Assembly: GCA_965247295.1 (NCBI GenBank)
Contig: CBDFGQ010000003.1
Span: 248,001 to 312,000 of the forward strand
Length of the DNA stretch: 64,000 nucleotides
Source of the DNA: CBDFGQ01 sp965247295
GTDB taxonomy: Bacteria > Chloroflexota > Dehalococcoidia > Lucifugimonadales > JAGWBF01
Direction of reading: 5' to 3'
Below, piece after piece: positions 34,074-42,750 of the stretch. Both the position numbers and the translations under genes were made by a program. The notes beneath the pieces are model-generated. The model did not search any database, was not told where the DNA came from, and was given only the letters and a program-made list of their open reading frames with translations. Position 1 is the stretch's first letter, and the number at the start of each line of letters is the position of its first letter.

Positions 34074-34781
34074 ATGCCGCTAAAAGACCGTGTCGCCCTT
34101 ATAACCGGTGCTGGGCGAGGAATAGGGCGGAGCATCGCCCTGGCCTTCGCGCGAGAAGGGGCCAGGGTTGCCGTCACCGGCCGTACCAAGGAGCGTCGGG
34201 AGAGGGTAGCTGAGGAGATCGTAGCCGAGGGCGGGGAGGCCCGGCCCTTCGCCCTTGACGTGACCGTGGACGAACAGGTGAGTGAGGCTGTGAGCCAGGT
34301 CCTTTCCACCTGGGGCCAGATAGATATACTGGTAAACAACGCAGGCGTGATCCTTTACGAGACTCCGGTGTGGGCTACCACCGTCGAGCAGTGGGACACC
34401 ATGATGGCCATCAACCTGCGAGGAATGTTTCTATGCTGCAACGCTGTCATCCCCCACATGATGGAGCGGGGGCATGGCGTCATCATCAACATCGGATCAT
34501 CCTCGGGCCGCATGATGGACGCAGAATTCGGCGCCTACTCCACTACCAAGTGGGGTGTGGTAGGCTACACGGGTTCCCTTGCCAACTCAATTCGCCCTCA
34601 CGGGATCCGGGTCAACGGCATCAACCCGGGGTGGGTGGACACGGACATGTCCAGGGACTTCGACCCCAGAGGAGACCCGGAGTGGAGCACGCCGGAGGAG
34701 ATAGCCCAGGCCGCGCTGTTCCTGGCGACCCAGGCACCCCGGGATATGACGGGCCAGTTCATCGACGTATTCGGCAGCTAA
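34074..34781 (+). CDS. Short-chain dehydrogenase/reductase (FabG-like SDR)
   Basis: A 235-residue classical SDR. The cofactor motif TGAGRGIG is at residues 11-18, NNAGV near 85, and the catalytic triad is present as S in NIGSSSGRM, Y and K in YSTTKWG. The C-terminal FIDVFGS resembles the FabG ending (xDGG) but with a Phe-Gly in place of the Gly pair. It reduces or oxidises a ketone/alcohol with NAD(P)H; substrate is unknown. The ATG at 34074 follows ACGGAGG. Confidence 0.92.
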   Translation: MPLKDRVALITGAGRGIGRSIALAFAREGARVAVTGRTKERRERVAEEIVAEGGEARPFALDVTVDEQVSEAVSQVLSTWGQIDILVNNAGVILYETPVWATTVEQWDTMMAINLRGMFLCCNAVIPHMMERGHGVIINIGSSSGRMMDAEFGAYSTTKWGVVGYTGSLANSIRPHGIRVNGINPGWVDTDMSRDFDPRGDPEWSTPEEIAQAALFLATQAPRDMTGQFIDVFGS

Positions 34782-35085
34782 CCCGACGCAGCTGACGGCC
34801 CGCTGTGCGGATGCCCTCTACCGGACAAGCTAACCGAGGGTCGGTCTCAGGCAGTTTACCCCCGCTCTGTTGAGGTGTCTGAATTCCCCGTTCTCGGGCG
34901 CCTTCAATGTCTACGGAAGTCCCCCATCCAGTATCAGGGTTCTGAGGTACCCCTTCGACCATTGCCGCCATGCCGATCGGGTAGCCCGCCACCTGTCCCA
35001 GAGCTTGCCGCCATTACACGACCTCGGGAACAAATTGAGGCCACGGCACGTCTTACTGCTTAGGACTAGAAAAAGGAGGCTACCG
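34782..35085. other. Gene-free gap after the SDR gene
   Basis: No convincing gene, terminator or repeat is seen in this stretch. The last 13 bases carry the AAGGAGG site for the small gene at 35086. Confidence 0.5.
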
Positions 35086-35322
35086 ATGGCGAAGCTTCTG
35101 GTATCAAAGGAACACCCTCCATGGCAGGTCCGAATTTGTCCCCCCGCCGGTCGGGGTCGACCTGTGGCCGGGGCTCATGGCAGGCTTTCGGACTCCGGGC
35201 CCCGATCCGATCGGGGCACTCCCCGTGTCCGGCTCATACTACCGGTGGATGGGGAATCGGTAGGCCGGTGGATGGGGCAATCCCCCAAACGTGTCCGCCG
35301 AAATGGGGTGTCTGGGCGATGA
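35086..35322 (+). CDS. Small basic hypothetical protein
   Basis: A 78-residue frame starting at ATG 35086, six bases after AAGGAGG, a near-ideal ribosome site. The product (MAKLLVSKEHPPWQVRICPP and onwards) is Arg/Gly/Pro-rich and has no recognisable domain. The strong ribosome site is the main support; codon pattern is not clearly protein-like. It precedes another unrecognised gene and signal peptidase I on the same strand. Confidence 0.35.
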   Translation: MAKLLVSKEHPPWQVRICPPAGRGRPVAGAHGRLSDSGPRSDRGTPRVRLILPVDGESVGRWMGQSPKRVRRNGVSGR

Positions 35323-35406
35323 CCCCTGGCCGGGAGAGGCGTAGCCTGAAAGCTAGATCACGTGGACTCGATAGCCACTCATCCCAATCACCTAGGAGGC
35401 TCTAAA

Positions 35407-35964
35407 GTGCCAGCGCCTATACCGGCCAAAACTCACGACTATACAAGTCAAAGGGGTAATTGGATGATCGACGGCCTCTGGGATCTTCGTCAAGCTGGGG
35501 AACCGATGAGTCCACCACAGGATGCGGCCAGCGGCCAGGTGCACAAGGGGCATTTCCGTGCGCGCAAGCTAGGCGAGCCATGGGCAGAGGCCTGGGAGGT
35601 GGAGCTGTGGAATGGACAGACTCCGGGGGAGTCCATGCCGTCCGAGGAAGGCGTTTCGACGGACTTTCCCAACCAGGAAGGACCGCCCTACCGGGAGGAC
35701 TTCTCCAAGCGGCATCGGTCTCGGCCGGCTATTCGCAAGGTCAGTAGCCACAATCATCGAGAGCTTATGGCCGAACTAAAGAGAAAGCTCCATGCGCAGT
35801 ACGGGCCGATCCGGGAACTCCACGTCCTGTTTAGCCAAGCCCGAGGTTCTGACGCCCCGGTGCCAGGGTGGATAAAGAGGGGCCGGTCATGGTGGGGCAG
35901 GCTGGCGGGGCGTAGGCAGGACCGTATCTCCGCTCCACTGCTGGTACCGACAGCCACGATGTGA
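35407..35964 (+). CDS. Hypothetical protein upstream of signal peptidase I
   Basis: A 185-residue product from GTG 35407, seven bases after TAGGAGG. It is hydrophilic and Trp-rich (WMIDGLWDLRQ, EPWAEAWEVELWNGQ), with a basic C-terminus (WIKRGRSWWGRLAGRRQDR). No signal peptide, membrane segment or known domain is seen. Its stop overlaps the first possible start of the signal peptidase gene (GTGA at 35961), which supports translation. Function unknown. Confidence 0.5.
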   Translation: MPAPIPAKTHDYTSQRGNWMIDGLWDLRQAGEPMSPPQDAASGQVHKGHFRARKLGEPWAEAWEVELWNGQTPGESMPSEEGVSTDFPNQEGPPYREDFSKRHRSRPAIRKVSSHNHRELMAELKRKLHAQYGPIRELHVLFSQARGSDAPVPGWIKRGRSWWGRLAGRRQDRISAPLLVPTATM

Positions 35965-36584
35965 GGACTATGCTCGGCCGACGGGAGAGCGTGGGGTTTA
36001 TGAATCGTTCCGCTTTACGCCTGGTCAGACAGCTCATAGAGGGCATCGCGCTGGCCCTGATCCCATTCTTGATAATTCAGCTTAGCCTCCAGCCCACCGT
36101 GGTCCAGGGCTTCAGCATGGCGCCCACCCTGGACGACGGCTCCCACCTGATGGTCAACAAGATGGCCTACTTCCAGGTGGACGTGAAGCGCCTTTCTCGC
36201 CTCATTCCCTTCTGGGATGTGATCCCAGAGGCCAGGGTACGTCTCCCCTTCAGCCATCCTCCCCGGCGCGGTGACGTGATCGTCTTCCACGACCCTACGG
36301 ACCCATCACAGGACCTGGTCAAGCGAGTTGTGGGGCTGCCTGGGGAAAAGGTGCAGGTAAGGGCAGGCACCCTGTATATTGACGGGGCAAAGCTGGCTGA
36401 ACCATATCTCAGGGATATACATCCCACGGGGTCTATGAAATGTATTCCCAATTCCACTGACTGCACGCTTCAAGAAGGACAATACTTCGTCATGGGAGAT
36501 AACCGGGTGAGCAGCCTCGATTCCAGGCAATGGGGCCCCGTGCCCATCGAGGACATAGTGGGCAAGGTATGGTTCACCTACTAG
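35961..36584 (+). CDS. lepB: Signal peptidase I
   Basis: A type I signal peptidase, up to 207 residues, that cleaves Sec signal peptides on the outer face of the membrane. One N-terminal membrane segment (LIEGIALALIPFLIIQLSL) is followed by box B with the catalytic Ser (QGFSMAPTL), box D with the catalytic Lys (DLVKRVVGLPGEKVQVR) and box E (VMGDNRVSSLDSRQWG). Possible starts are GTG 35961 (coupled to the upstream stop), ATG 35970 and ATG 36000; all keep the membrane segment. It has a single membrane segment, as in Gram-positive-type enzymes. Confidence 0.95.
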   Translation: MRTMLGRRESVGFMNRSALRLVRQLIEGIALALIPFLIIQLSLQPTVVQGFSMAPTLDDGSHLMVNKMAYFQVDVKRLSRLIPFWDVIPEARVRLPFSHPPRRGDVIVFHDPTDPSQDLVKRVVGLPGEKVQVRAGTLYIDGAKLAEPYLRDIHPTGSMKCIPNSTDCTLQEGQYFVMGDNRVSSLDSRQWGPVPIEDIVGKVWFTY

Positions 36585-36598
36585 AAGCCGTGTAAAAA

Positions 36599-37093
36599 TT
36601 AGCTGCCTGGCCGCTGGCCCTGGGCAACAAAATTCCTCATCCGGTCACCGACTTCCTTTGGGGTGAGCTCCTCCTTGACGGTCGCGATGACCCAGACGTG
36701 TCCGAAGGGGTCCTTGGCCATACTGAAACGGTCGCCCCAGAAGCAGTCTTCGGGCGCCATGATGGGCGTGGCGTCGGCGTCCACGGCCCGTTTGTACGAC
36801 TCGTCCACGTCGTCCACATAGATCTGCAGGGTGACGCCGGTCCCGCCCAGGGACAGGGGCGAACCGAACCCCAGGACCTGCTGTTCAGAGTCCGGGGACT
36901 CATGGGTCAGAAGTAGCAGCGAGTCCCCAATCCGGAGCTGGGCATGGAGAACCTTGCCATCGGGTAGCGGCGAGCGGTACAGCTCTACCGTACCCAGGGC
37001 CCGCTCGTAGAACCCGATCGCCTGAGCCACGCCCCTCACCATCAGGTGTGAGACGAGCTGACCGGTCCTCAGCCCTGTTCCTTTGATGGCCAT
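36599..37093 (-). CDS. PhnB-like VOC family protein
   Basis: A 164-residue VOC protein of the PhnB-like type: VSHLMVRGVAQAIGFYERAL (first module), LPDGKVLHAQLRIGDSLLLL, then TLQIYVDDVDESYKRAV, FWGDRFSMAKDPFGHVWVIA and a helical tail. The order H-A-x-L...G-D...F-G-x-x-W matches PhnB homologs. The ATG at 37093 follows GAAGGAACC. Function is unknown beyond small-molecule binding. It converges on lepB with 14 bp between stops. Confidence 0.87.
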   Translation of the reverse strand: MAIKGTGLRTGQLVSHLMVRGVAQAIGFYERALGTVELYRSPLPDGKVLHAQLRIGDSLLLLTHESPDSEQQVLGFGSPLSLGGTGVTLQIYVDDVDESYKRAVDADATPIMAPEDCFWGDRFSMAKDPFGHVWVIATVKEELTPKEVGDRMRNFVAQGQRPGS

Positions 37094-37381
37094 GGTGGTT
37101 CCTTCGTTCCTGTGGCTCTCAAACACCACCCGATGTACGGGGAAGGACCAGCCCAGGGGCGGCACTCATCTTGCGGAACGACCGTTATCCGGGTAATCAT
37201 GGTACGTGCCAGACACGTGGTGGAGCTGGGGGAACAAAGTGTACAATTTTCAAATCAACGTTCATTTTGGCAGCGCGGGTGCTTTGATTCAAGCCTTTCC
37301 GTCATAATCTGATCCGTTTGACAGGGCGAATTCAGCTTTAGAACGTTTGTTAGACGGGGAGACGGGGGAGAGTCGAAATCT

Positions 37382-37449
37382 ACCTACTTAAAATTCGTTC
37401 GAAGCTATTAGCGGAGCGGAATCGCCTGGGCGTCGCGTTTTAAGTAGGT
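37382..37449. repeat. 12-bp inverted repeat
   Basis: ACCTACTTAAAA (37382-37393) and TTTTAAGTAGGT (37438-37449) are perfect complements separated by 44 bases. Confidence 0.6.
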
Positions 37450-37641
37450 GGGGGCAGAACAGACTCGAACTCTACGTACTTAAACTCCTGGCCTCGGAGA
37501 CGCAGCAAAGTGGCCGAGTACGCGCCAGCGAAGTAATCCTCTACCGGCTGGGATGGGAACTCTCGCGGTGGATACCCTTGCCTGGGCTTGCGCTACTGGT
37601 CACCACGGCCCGCGGAGGACTTTCGCCTCCTGGATGCACCG

Positions 37642-37673
37642 AAGGGGCCCGGGAATTGTCCCCAGGCCCCTTT
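37642..37673 (+). terminator. Terminator-like hairpin
   Basis: Arms AAGGGGCC (37642-37649) and GGCCCCTT (37665-37672), with extra pairing CGGG/CCCC inside, followed by TT and a pyrimidine stretch (GCTCTGCTCTTCCC). No plus-strand gene precedes it, so it may end an unannotated transcript. Confidence 0.5.
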
Positions 37674-37894
37674 GCTCTGCTCTTCCCTGGTTCACGTTTG
37701 GGGTTGGCTTCTACCTGGAGCCATGACCCCCCCTTTAGGAAAGAGTAGCAAGGGACCGCCCTGCTGATGACTCGGTATCGGTGTAGGTGATTGCGTACAC
37801 CCGAATACCAAACCCATGTGCTACCATGGACCAACTCCGGGCGGTAGTGGCCAGGCAGCCATGATCAGTTGCTTCGGGTTTCCTTGAAAGGAAA

Positions 37895-37916
37895 GGCGGG
37901 GCCGCCTGGCCCCGCC
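37895..37916 (-). terminator. Terminator of the HYR-domain gene
   Basis: A 9-bp perfect GC stem (GGCGGGGCC / GGCCCCGCC, loop of 4) that on the minus strand is followed by TTTCCTTT, 49 bp after the stop of the gene at 37965. Confidence 0.8.
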
Positions 37917-37964
37917 CCAATTTACGTCCACGGCCTATGCGATGCGGATTGGCGCTACCTTGAT

Positions 37965-39026
37965 CTAGTCGTCCTCATCCTCATCGTCGTCCTCATCCTC
38001 TTCGTCCTCCTCTTCGTCCTCTTCCTCTTCATCCTCCTCGCCTTCCGCGACGAAGCCGGGTGCAGCAGTCGCGTCCGAGGAGTTCCCCGAATCATCGGTG
38101 CAGGTAACCTTTAGCATCATCATGGAGAGGGGCGCCTCGATCATCAGGTTACCTCTCTTGTCGAACTGGAAGGTGGCCTCCTCTCCATCATCCTCGACCT
38201 CGAAGTGGACCCGCTGCCCGCTGGGAACCAGGAGTCCCCCACTCTGGAGCTGGGCCAGCGTGTCTTGGCGGGAGGCGTCGTCGGGACCCCAGATCTTCAC
38301 CTCGCCGTCTTCGAAGTCGAATACCACCCGTACCCTCTTGCCCCGCTTCATCTCGACATCGAGGCCGGCGAGGGACGGAGTCATCATTCTGCCCACGGCT
38401 TCTGGGGAATCGTCGCAGACGTCGCTGCAGGAGTGGATCGCGTCGAACCAACCCTCGTCCTCTTCGACCTTACCAGGGACCGCCACCAGAGCGGCGGAGG
38501 GGGTAGGCACGGTCGTGTCCTCCACGGTGATGGTAGAACTAAGGCTGGTGTCATTCCCAACCGCGTCGGTGGCAGTGAAGGTAACCGTAGTAACACCCAG
38601 GTTGCAGAAGCCAGGGGCATTATCGGTGATGGTGGGACTGGGGTCCACGATATCAGTGGCGCTGGGAGAGGCTAGCCATGCCTGTATCTCAGCATCGCTG
38701 GTGGGCACGCCTCCAGCGGCGTTGCACTCCACGGTAATGGGTGCGGGTATGGTCAGCGCCGGGGGCGTCGTGTCCTGTACAGTAACAGTGAAGCTCCCGC
38801 TAGTGCTGTTGTCAGCCTGGTCGGTAGCAGTGCAGTTCACTGCCGTTACAACAGTAGCGCCCGGTGGGGTCGTGCCCACGGGGAAGGTGCTCCCTGATGG
38901 CGAGACACAAGAAAACGGAGGCGCTGGCCGGGTAGCTGTGAGCTGTGAGGTAGGATGGAAAAAATGGACACCAAAGTCGGAGTAGGATAATACGACGGAG
39001 GTGTCAGAATGAAAAGGGTTCCACAA
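37965..39026 (-). pseudogene. HYR-domain surface protein, 5' end removed by an IS
   Basis: The readable frame is 353 codons, but only about the last 325 are native. It starts inside a HYR domain (SCVSPSGSTFPVGTT, then VTVQDTTPPALTIPAP), continues through a second HYR-like domain (FTATDAVGNDTSLSSTITVEDTT) and a C-terminal domain, and ends with a highly acidic Asp/Glu tail of about 28 residues. The first 25-30 codons lie in IS DNA and contain no signal peptide. HYR domains are Ig-like folds in cell-surface proteins. An IS3-family element entered between about 38935 and 39000, removing the promoter, the export signal and the first part of the protein. It has its own terminator at 37895. Confidence 0.75.
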
Positions 39027-39807
39027 GGAAGGTACAGCAGGGAATTCCGGCAGGAAGCAGTGAGGCTGGTAACAGAAGAGAAGCTATCATTGCCAGAGGC
39101 AGGCCGCCGGCTGTCCTTGCCGCCATCGACATTAGGGTACTGGGTGAAGGCACATAGGGCTGGCAAACTGGGAGATGTGGGCAAGACGTACAGGCCCATG
39201 ACAGAAGTAGAGATGGACCTTGCCCGGACGAAGAAGGAACTGGCGGAAGTGAAGATGGAGCGGGACATACTAAAAAAAGCAGCCGCGTACTTTGCCAGGG
39301 AGTCGCTGCCCGGTACGCGATGATGAAAGAACTGCGGCTCGACTACCCCAAATGTGTCTTGGGCCGGTTGTTGAACGTATCGGCCAGTGGCTACTATGCC
39401 TGGGTGGACCGGCCATCGTCCAGGCGAGCACAGGAGGAAGTGCGGCTGGAGCTGGAGATCAGGGCAGCCCACAAGCGGACGAGACAGACCTATGGCCCGG
39501 AACGGTTACAGCGCGACCTGGCGGAGCATGGCGTTCGGGTGGGCATCTGTCGCATCAAGCGTATCCGAAAGAAGCTTGGCATACGCTGCAGGCAGAAGAG
39601 GAGATTCAAGGCCACCACCGACTCCGGGCACAGACTACCGGTTGCGGATAACATATTGGGCCAGCAGTTCAAGGTCTGGAGGCCGAACACTGTGTGGGTG
39701 AGTGACATCACCTATATACCGACCGATGAGGGCTGGCTATATCTGGCGGGCCACAAGGACCTGTTCACCGGAGAGATTGTGGGCTATGCCATGGGAGAGC
39801 GGATGAC
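38950..39807 (+). mobile_element. Truncated IS3-family element (IS-1)
   Basis: The left part of an IS3-family element: orfA complete (39009-39323), orfB cut at about 39807 by a second IS3-family element. The left border is not exact (38935-39000), because the matching right end is gone. Everything to the right of the second element belongs to a different gene (DUF262), so the right half of IS-1 has been deleted. Confidence 0.75.
39009..39323 (+). CDS. IS3-family transposase OrfA (IS-1)
   Basis: A 104-residue OrfA: the N-terminal HTH (YSREFRQEAVRLVTEEKLSL, then LSLPPSTLGYWVKAH) binds the IS ends, and the C-terminal leucine-zipper-like helix (LARTKKELAEVKMERDILKK) mediates dimerisation. ATG 39009 follows CGGAGGTGTCAGA. 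It overlaps orfB by 4 bp (ATGA at 39320). Confidence 0.92.
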   Translation: MKRVPQGRYSREFRQEAVRLVTEEKLSLPEAGRRLSLPPSTLGYWVKAHRAGKLGDVGKTYRPMTEVEMDLARTKKELAEVKMERDILKKAAAYFARESLPGTR

Positions 39808-39895
39808 TGTTGGGTGTCAGCGGTTTTGGACAGTTCTGGGTCCGAGAGATTGGGGTGAAGAAGCTCCTGGTTTGAGGGTTTCTCTGACCTCCTGA
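39320..39895 (+). pseudogene. IS3-family transposase OrfB (IS-1), truncated
   Basis: About 162 native residues, to GYAMGERMT, then about 30 residues read from the second IS. The HTH-like N-terminal part (HKRTRQTYGPERLQRDLAEH) and the first catalytic Asp (VWVSDITYIPTD) remain; the second Asp and the Glu of the DDE triad are lost. Non-functional. Confidence 0.9.
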
Positions 39896-40836
39896 TTGTA
39901 CCGCCTCCGCCGGTCAAAAGTCTCTCGCTGTACCTCCTTCCTCTGGGCTAGAATTGCCTCCAGACGGCCTTCCAGCACGTCAGCCGGAGTTACAACCCTG
40001 AGCGCCTGATGATATCTTCGGTAGTTGTAGAACTCGACGAAGTCCCGGATGGCCGCCTCCAGGTCTTCCACCACCTCGTATGGCACCTGGTTAATGTCGT
40101 CTTTGAGGGTTCGGTGATATCTCTCCAGCTTCCCGTTGGTCTGAGGGTGATAGGGTGCTGCCAGGACGTGGCGAATGCCCACCACCCGCATGTACTCGCG
40201 GAAGGCCCGCGATACATAACCTGAGCCATTATCTGAGAGGAGCTTGGTCCGATCCTCCAGAGGTACATCAGTCATACCAGTAGAGTCAACAGCTTCCTGG
40301 ACCACCTCTATGAGGGAGTCGACCGTCATGTCCCGTTGCACCTTCCAGGCCAAGATGAACCGGGAGTAGTCGTCCATCACCGTCACGAGGTAGTAGTAGC
40401 CCCATCCCACTACACGGAAGTAGGAGGCATCGGTGGCCCACAGCTGGTGGGGCCCTGTGGTCTTGTGCTGGTACTCTTTGCCCGCTGCCAACTGGTATTC
40501 GATCCGTTTCACCAGACCCTCCCGTCTCAGGATACGATAGACTGTGGAGGCGGAGACCGATAGGCCTCTGTGGTCGGTGAGCCAAGCCGCCAACTGCCGG
40601 CTTCGCCAGGTCGGCATCTCACGGGCTGCCGCCAGCACTACTGCCTCCTCTTCTGGACGCAGGCGATTCCAGGGCCTCTCAGTTCCTTCCGTACCCTCCC
40701 AACTACCCTGCCGGTGCCTCCACCTCCACCAATAATACGTGCTCCTGGAAATGCCAAGCTCCCTGAGTCGCCTGTTCTTCCCTCTACCATGTCGCTCCAC
40801 CTCAGCCACGACCTTCGATTGTTCCACTACGCTCAT
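39817..40836 (-). CDS. IS3-family transposase OrfB (IS-2)
   Basis: A 339-residue integrase-core transposase. An HTH region (LRELGISRSTYYWWRWRH, VYRILRREGLVKRIEY) is followed by the rve domain with catalytic acids D in LWATDASYFRVVG, D in KLLSDNGSGYVS and E in NGKLERYHRTLKDDIN. It starts at ATG 40836, overlapping the OrfA stop (ATGA). Full length; probably active. Confidence 0.94.
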   Translation of the reverse strand: MSVVEQSKVVAEVERHGRGKNRRLRELGISRSTYYWWRWRHRQGSWEGTEGTERPWNRLRPEEEAVVLAAAREMPTWRSRQLAAWLTDHRGLSVSASTVYRILRREGLVKRIEYQLAAGKEYQHKTTGPHQLWATDASYFRVVGWGYYYLVTVMDDYSRFILAWKVQRDMTVDSLIEVVQEAVDSTGMTDVPLEDRTKLLSDNGSGYVSRAFREYMRVVGIRHVLAAPYHPQTNGKLERYHRTLKDDINQVPYEVVEDLEAAIRDFVEFYNYRRYHQALRVVTPADVLEGRLEAILAQRKEVQRETFDRRRRYNQEVRETLKPGASSPQSLGPRTVQNR

Positions 40837-41234
40837 GCGCCGGTGCCGTTGTCGTGTAGGGGCGGCAGAGCTGTTTTTTTGAAGCGGTGCAACTCCAGGG
40901 ACAACTCACCCACCAGCTGCTTCAGTTCACTGTTCTCCCGCTTGAGCTGCTCTATCTCTTGCTGGGTCGCATCACGCACACTGTCCCGAGTCAACCTCTC
41001 CTTCCCAGCTTCCATGAACCCCTTGGTCCAGGCGTAGTAGGAGTGGGGTTTGATTCCTTCCCGTCGGCACAGGTCATTAACGGTAGTCTCCCGTCTGAAC
41101 CCCTCCAAGACGATGCGAATCTTCTCTTCAGGGGTATACTTACGGCGGGTCGCTGCACGGACCTGACGCACGAAGCTTCGTGTCTCCTGGCTTCGCTCCT
41201 CAGCTTGACTGGCCTGATCCTCTACCTGGGTCAT
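40833..41234 (-). CDS. IS3-family transposase OrfA (IS-2)
   Basis: A 133-residue OrfA. It has an HTH (KYTPEEKIRIVLEGFRRE, VNDLCRREGIKPHSYYAW) and a C-terminal coiled coil (EIEQLKRENSELKQLVGELS). ATG 41234. The ATGA overlap with orfB indicates coupling rather than the usual -1 frameshift, though the fusion could still form. Confidence 0.92.
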   Translation of the reverse strand: MTQVEDQASQAEERSQETRSFVRQVRAATRRKYTPEEKIRIVLEGFRRETTVNDLCRREGIKPHSYYAWTKGFMEAGKERLTRDSVRDATQQEIEQLKRENSELKQLVGELSLELHRFKKTALPPLHDNGTGA

Positions 41235-41307
41235 CGATGACTCCTTTCACTTAGGGTTAATCTACCCCTCTGAAGGAGCCTCTACCACCCCCAACCTCCT
41301 CGGTTTT

Positions 41308-42537
41308 CTAGGCCTCAATAGTGTCCAATTGCGCTGACACCCTACAGTACAGCAGAGGATAGAAGCGCGCCCCCTTGCTCCAACCTGAGAAGTCATTGGG
41401 AGACACCCTCAGGTCTCCCCTCTGCCGGCGCACACCCTCCAGGAGCCGGTCCAATCCTCCGTGGGCGTCTTCGATAGCCGCCAAGTCCTGATTCAATACC
41501 GTCTCGGTTGACCCCGAGTAGCGACCCCAGAGCATGGCGTGAACATACCAGTAGAGAAGCCGGTCGCGTCCTGCGGGATCGGAGAGCTTTCCCTCTCTGT
41601 CTTCAACATACTTGACCATCAACGGGAAGGCATATGGACTTCCCAAAACCCGGTCATGGTCGAGGCCTAAGCGAGACGAGAGCAGATTGAGCAGATAGTC
41701 CACGTGCTTTTCGGCCCGCAGCAGACCTTTACGGAAGGCTGAAGGCTCAATGCCGGAAAGTGCTGAGAACATCGCCTCTCCGGTTATCAAGCTGTTGACA
41801 CACCGAAGAAGCCATTCCAGCTTGAAATGGAACCCCGCGCCCTTCCATCGCTCCAGCCGGAAGTTCATTTCTGCCCGGGCCTCTGGCCAACCGGCGCAAA
41901 TCTTAGCAAGTGCTAGGTCTCCCTTGGAGAGCTTCGTGCCGCCGCTGTTGACGCGGTTGAAGATGTCCACCACCAAATCAACAGTTTTCTCTTCTCCTGT
42001 GACGTCCTCCACGTGCAGGTCCACATCTCTAATCGTGTGGATCCTATTCAGCCGGTCTATGTACGTGGCGACGTTGTGCGCGAGAACCGGGTTTTCCTGA
42101 ATCTGGCCAATGAACCCCCCGATACCCCGATCCATCAATTCCGTGACGCTGATCCAACCCTGTTCCTGACTCATCCGAACGGGAGCGTAGAACTGGAAGT
42201 TTTCCGTTTCCATGTTGAAATGCAGGCCAGTGAAGGTGTCTATGGTTCCCTCGAAGAATGGGGGACCCTTGCCCCGGATAATGCCGTAGAGGGTTGTTAT
42301 GCGCTGCTGACCATCCAGCAGGAGTTTAACGTATCCCGGCTGGAGCGGAGAGTCGCCGCGAGAGTTGACATTCTCCGTCCTGGTTACCCATGTAAGCAGG
42401 CTGCCGACCGGGTGCCTACGATAGAGCGACTCCATCAACTCCCTAACCTGGTCCCTGTTCCAGACGTACCCTCGTTGAAAGACAGGAAGGGCAATGGCCC
42501 CGTCATCGATCTGGTCCAAGATGGTGCTAATCTTCAC
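41308..42537 (-). pseudogene. DUF262 (GmrSD-like) protein, C-terminus cut off by IS-2
   Basis: A 409-residue frame whose last 11-13 codons come from the IS-2 end. The DUF262 (ParB/GmrS-like) domain is intact: LPVFQRGYVWNRDQVRELME, KLLLDGQQRITTLY with the D-G-Q-Q-R nucleotide-binding motif, and VDIFNRVNSGGTKLSKGDLA. Native sequence ends at ARFYPLLYC. In related DUF262 proteins the text after F-Y-P-L-L-Y leads to an HNH nuclease region (H-H-I-F-P); this is missing. DUF262 proteins with an HNH domain are modification-dependent or anti-phage nucleases. Without it the nuclease function should be lost. ATG 42537 follows GGAGTTGACGTG. Confidence 0.82.
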
Positions 42538-42750
42538 GTCAACTCCTTAGCAGCTTTCCTACCGTGCTGAGACAATTGAATCACTATCTTTCACTTTTCT
42601 GGCCAATTGGCTGACAGCCCCAGCGCTCTTCCAACGCTCTCTCCTTGCTGAATCACGCCGTCAGACTGACCTTTGACCAGGCGGTCAAGTCGCCACGGCA
42701 TAGTAACCGCATGTCCATGAGACACGTTCCCTTTAATCCTCAGAGGCCAG
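42538..42750. other. Gene-free gap
   Basis: No gene or clear signal is seen in these 213 bases, which should contain the promoter of the DUF262 gene. Confidence 0.4.

Larger units (their letters stand above)
37094..37964. other. Gene-free region with inverted repeats and hairpins
   Basis: No credible gene is seen in 871 bases. The region holds a 12-bp inverted repeat (37382-37393 with 37438-37449), a partial direct repeat (TCGAA...TCTAC...TACTTAAA near 37374 and again near 37464), a hairpin GGAGG/CCTCC at 37613-37629 and two terminator-like stems listed separately. A TTGACA-like box (TTTGACAGGG near 37317) precedes it on the plus strand, so a small RNA ending at 37673 is possible. Confidence 0.45.
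39806..41348 (-). mobile_element. Complete IS3-family element (IS-2) inserted in IS-1
   Basis: About 1.54 kb with imperfect terminal inverted repeats of about 38 bp: left end TGTTGGGTGTCAGCG and right end (complement) TGTAGGGTGTCAGCG, both followed by TTGGACA or TGGACA. It carries orfA and orfB on the minus strand. No target duplication is visible because the two flanks are different (IS-1 orfB on the left, the DUF262 gene on the right), so a deletion or recombination followed the insertion. The outermost pair may start at 39808 and end at 41346. Confidence 0.88.

Noticed and set aside
37443..37520. tRNA-like stretch on the minus strand (AGTTCGAGTCTGTTCTGCCCCCACC)
   Set aside because: The T-loop-like GTTCGAGTC is there, but the T-stem pairs badly and no matching 5' acceptor arm is found about 70 bases upstream. 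At most a degenerate fragment.
38098..38985. 295-residue plus-strand frame opposite the HYR gene
   Set aside because: Low-complexity Ser/Thr/Val product complementary to HYR repeats; no start signal. HYR domains on the minus strand explain the DNA.
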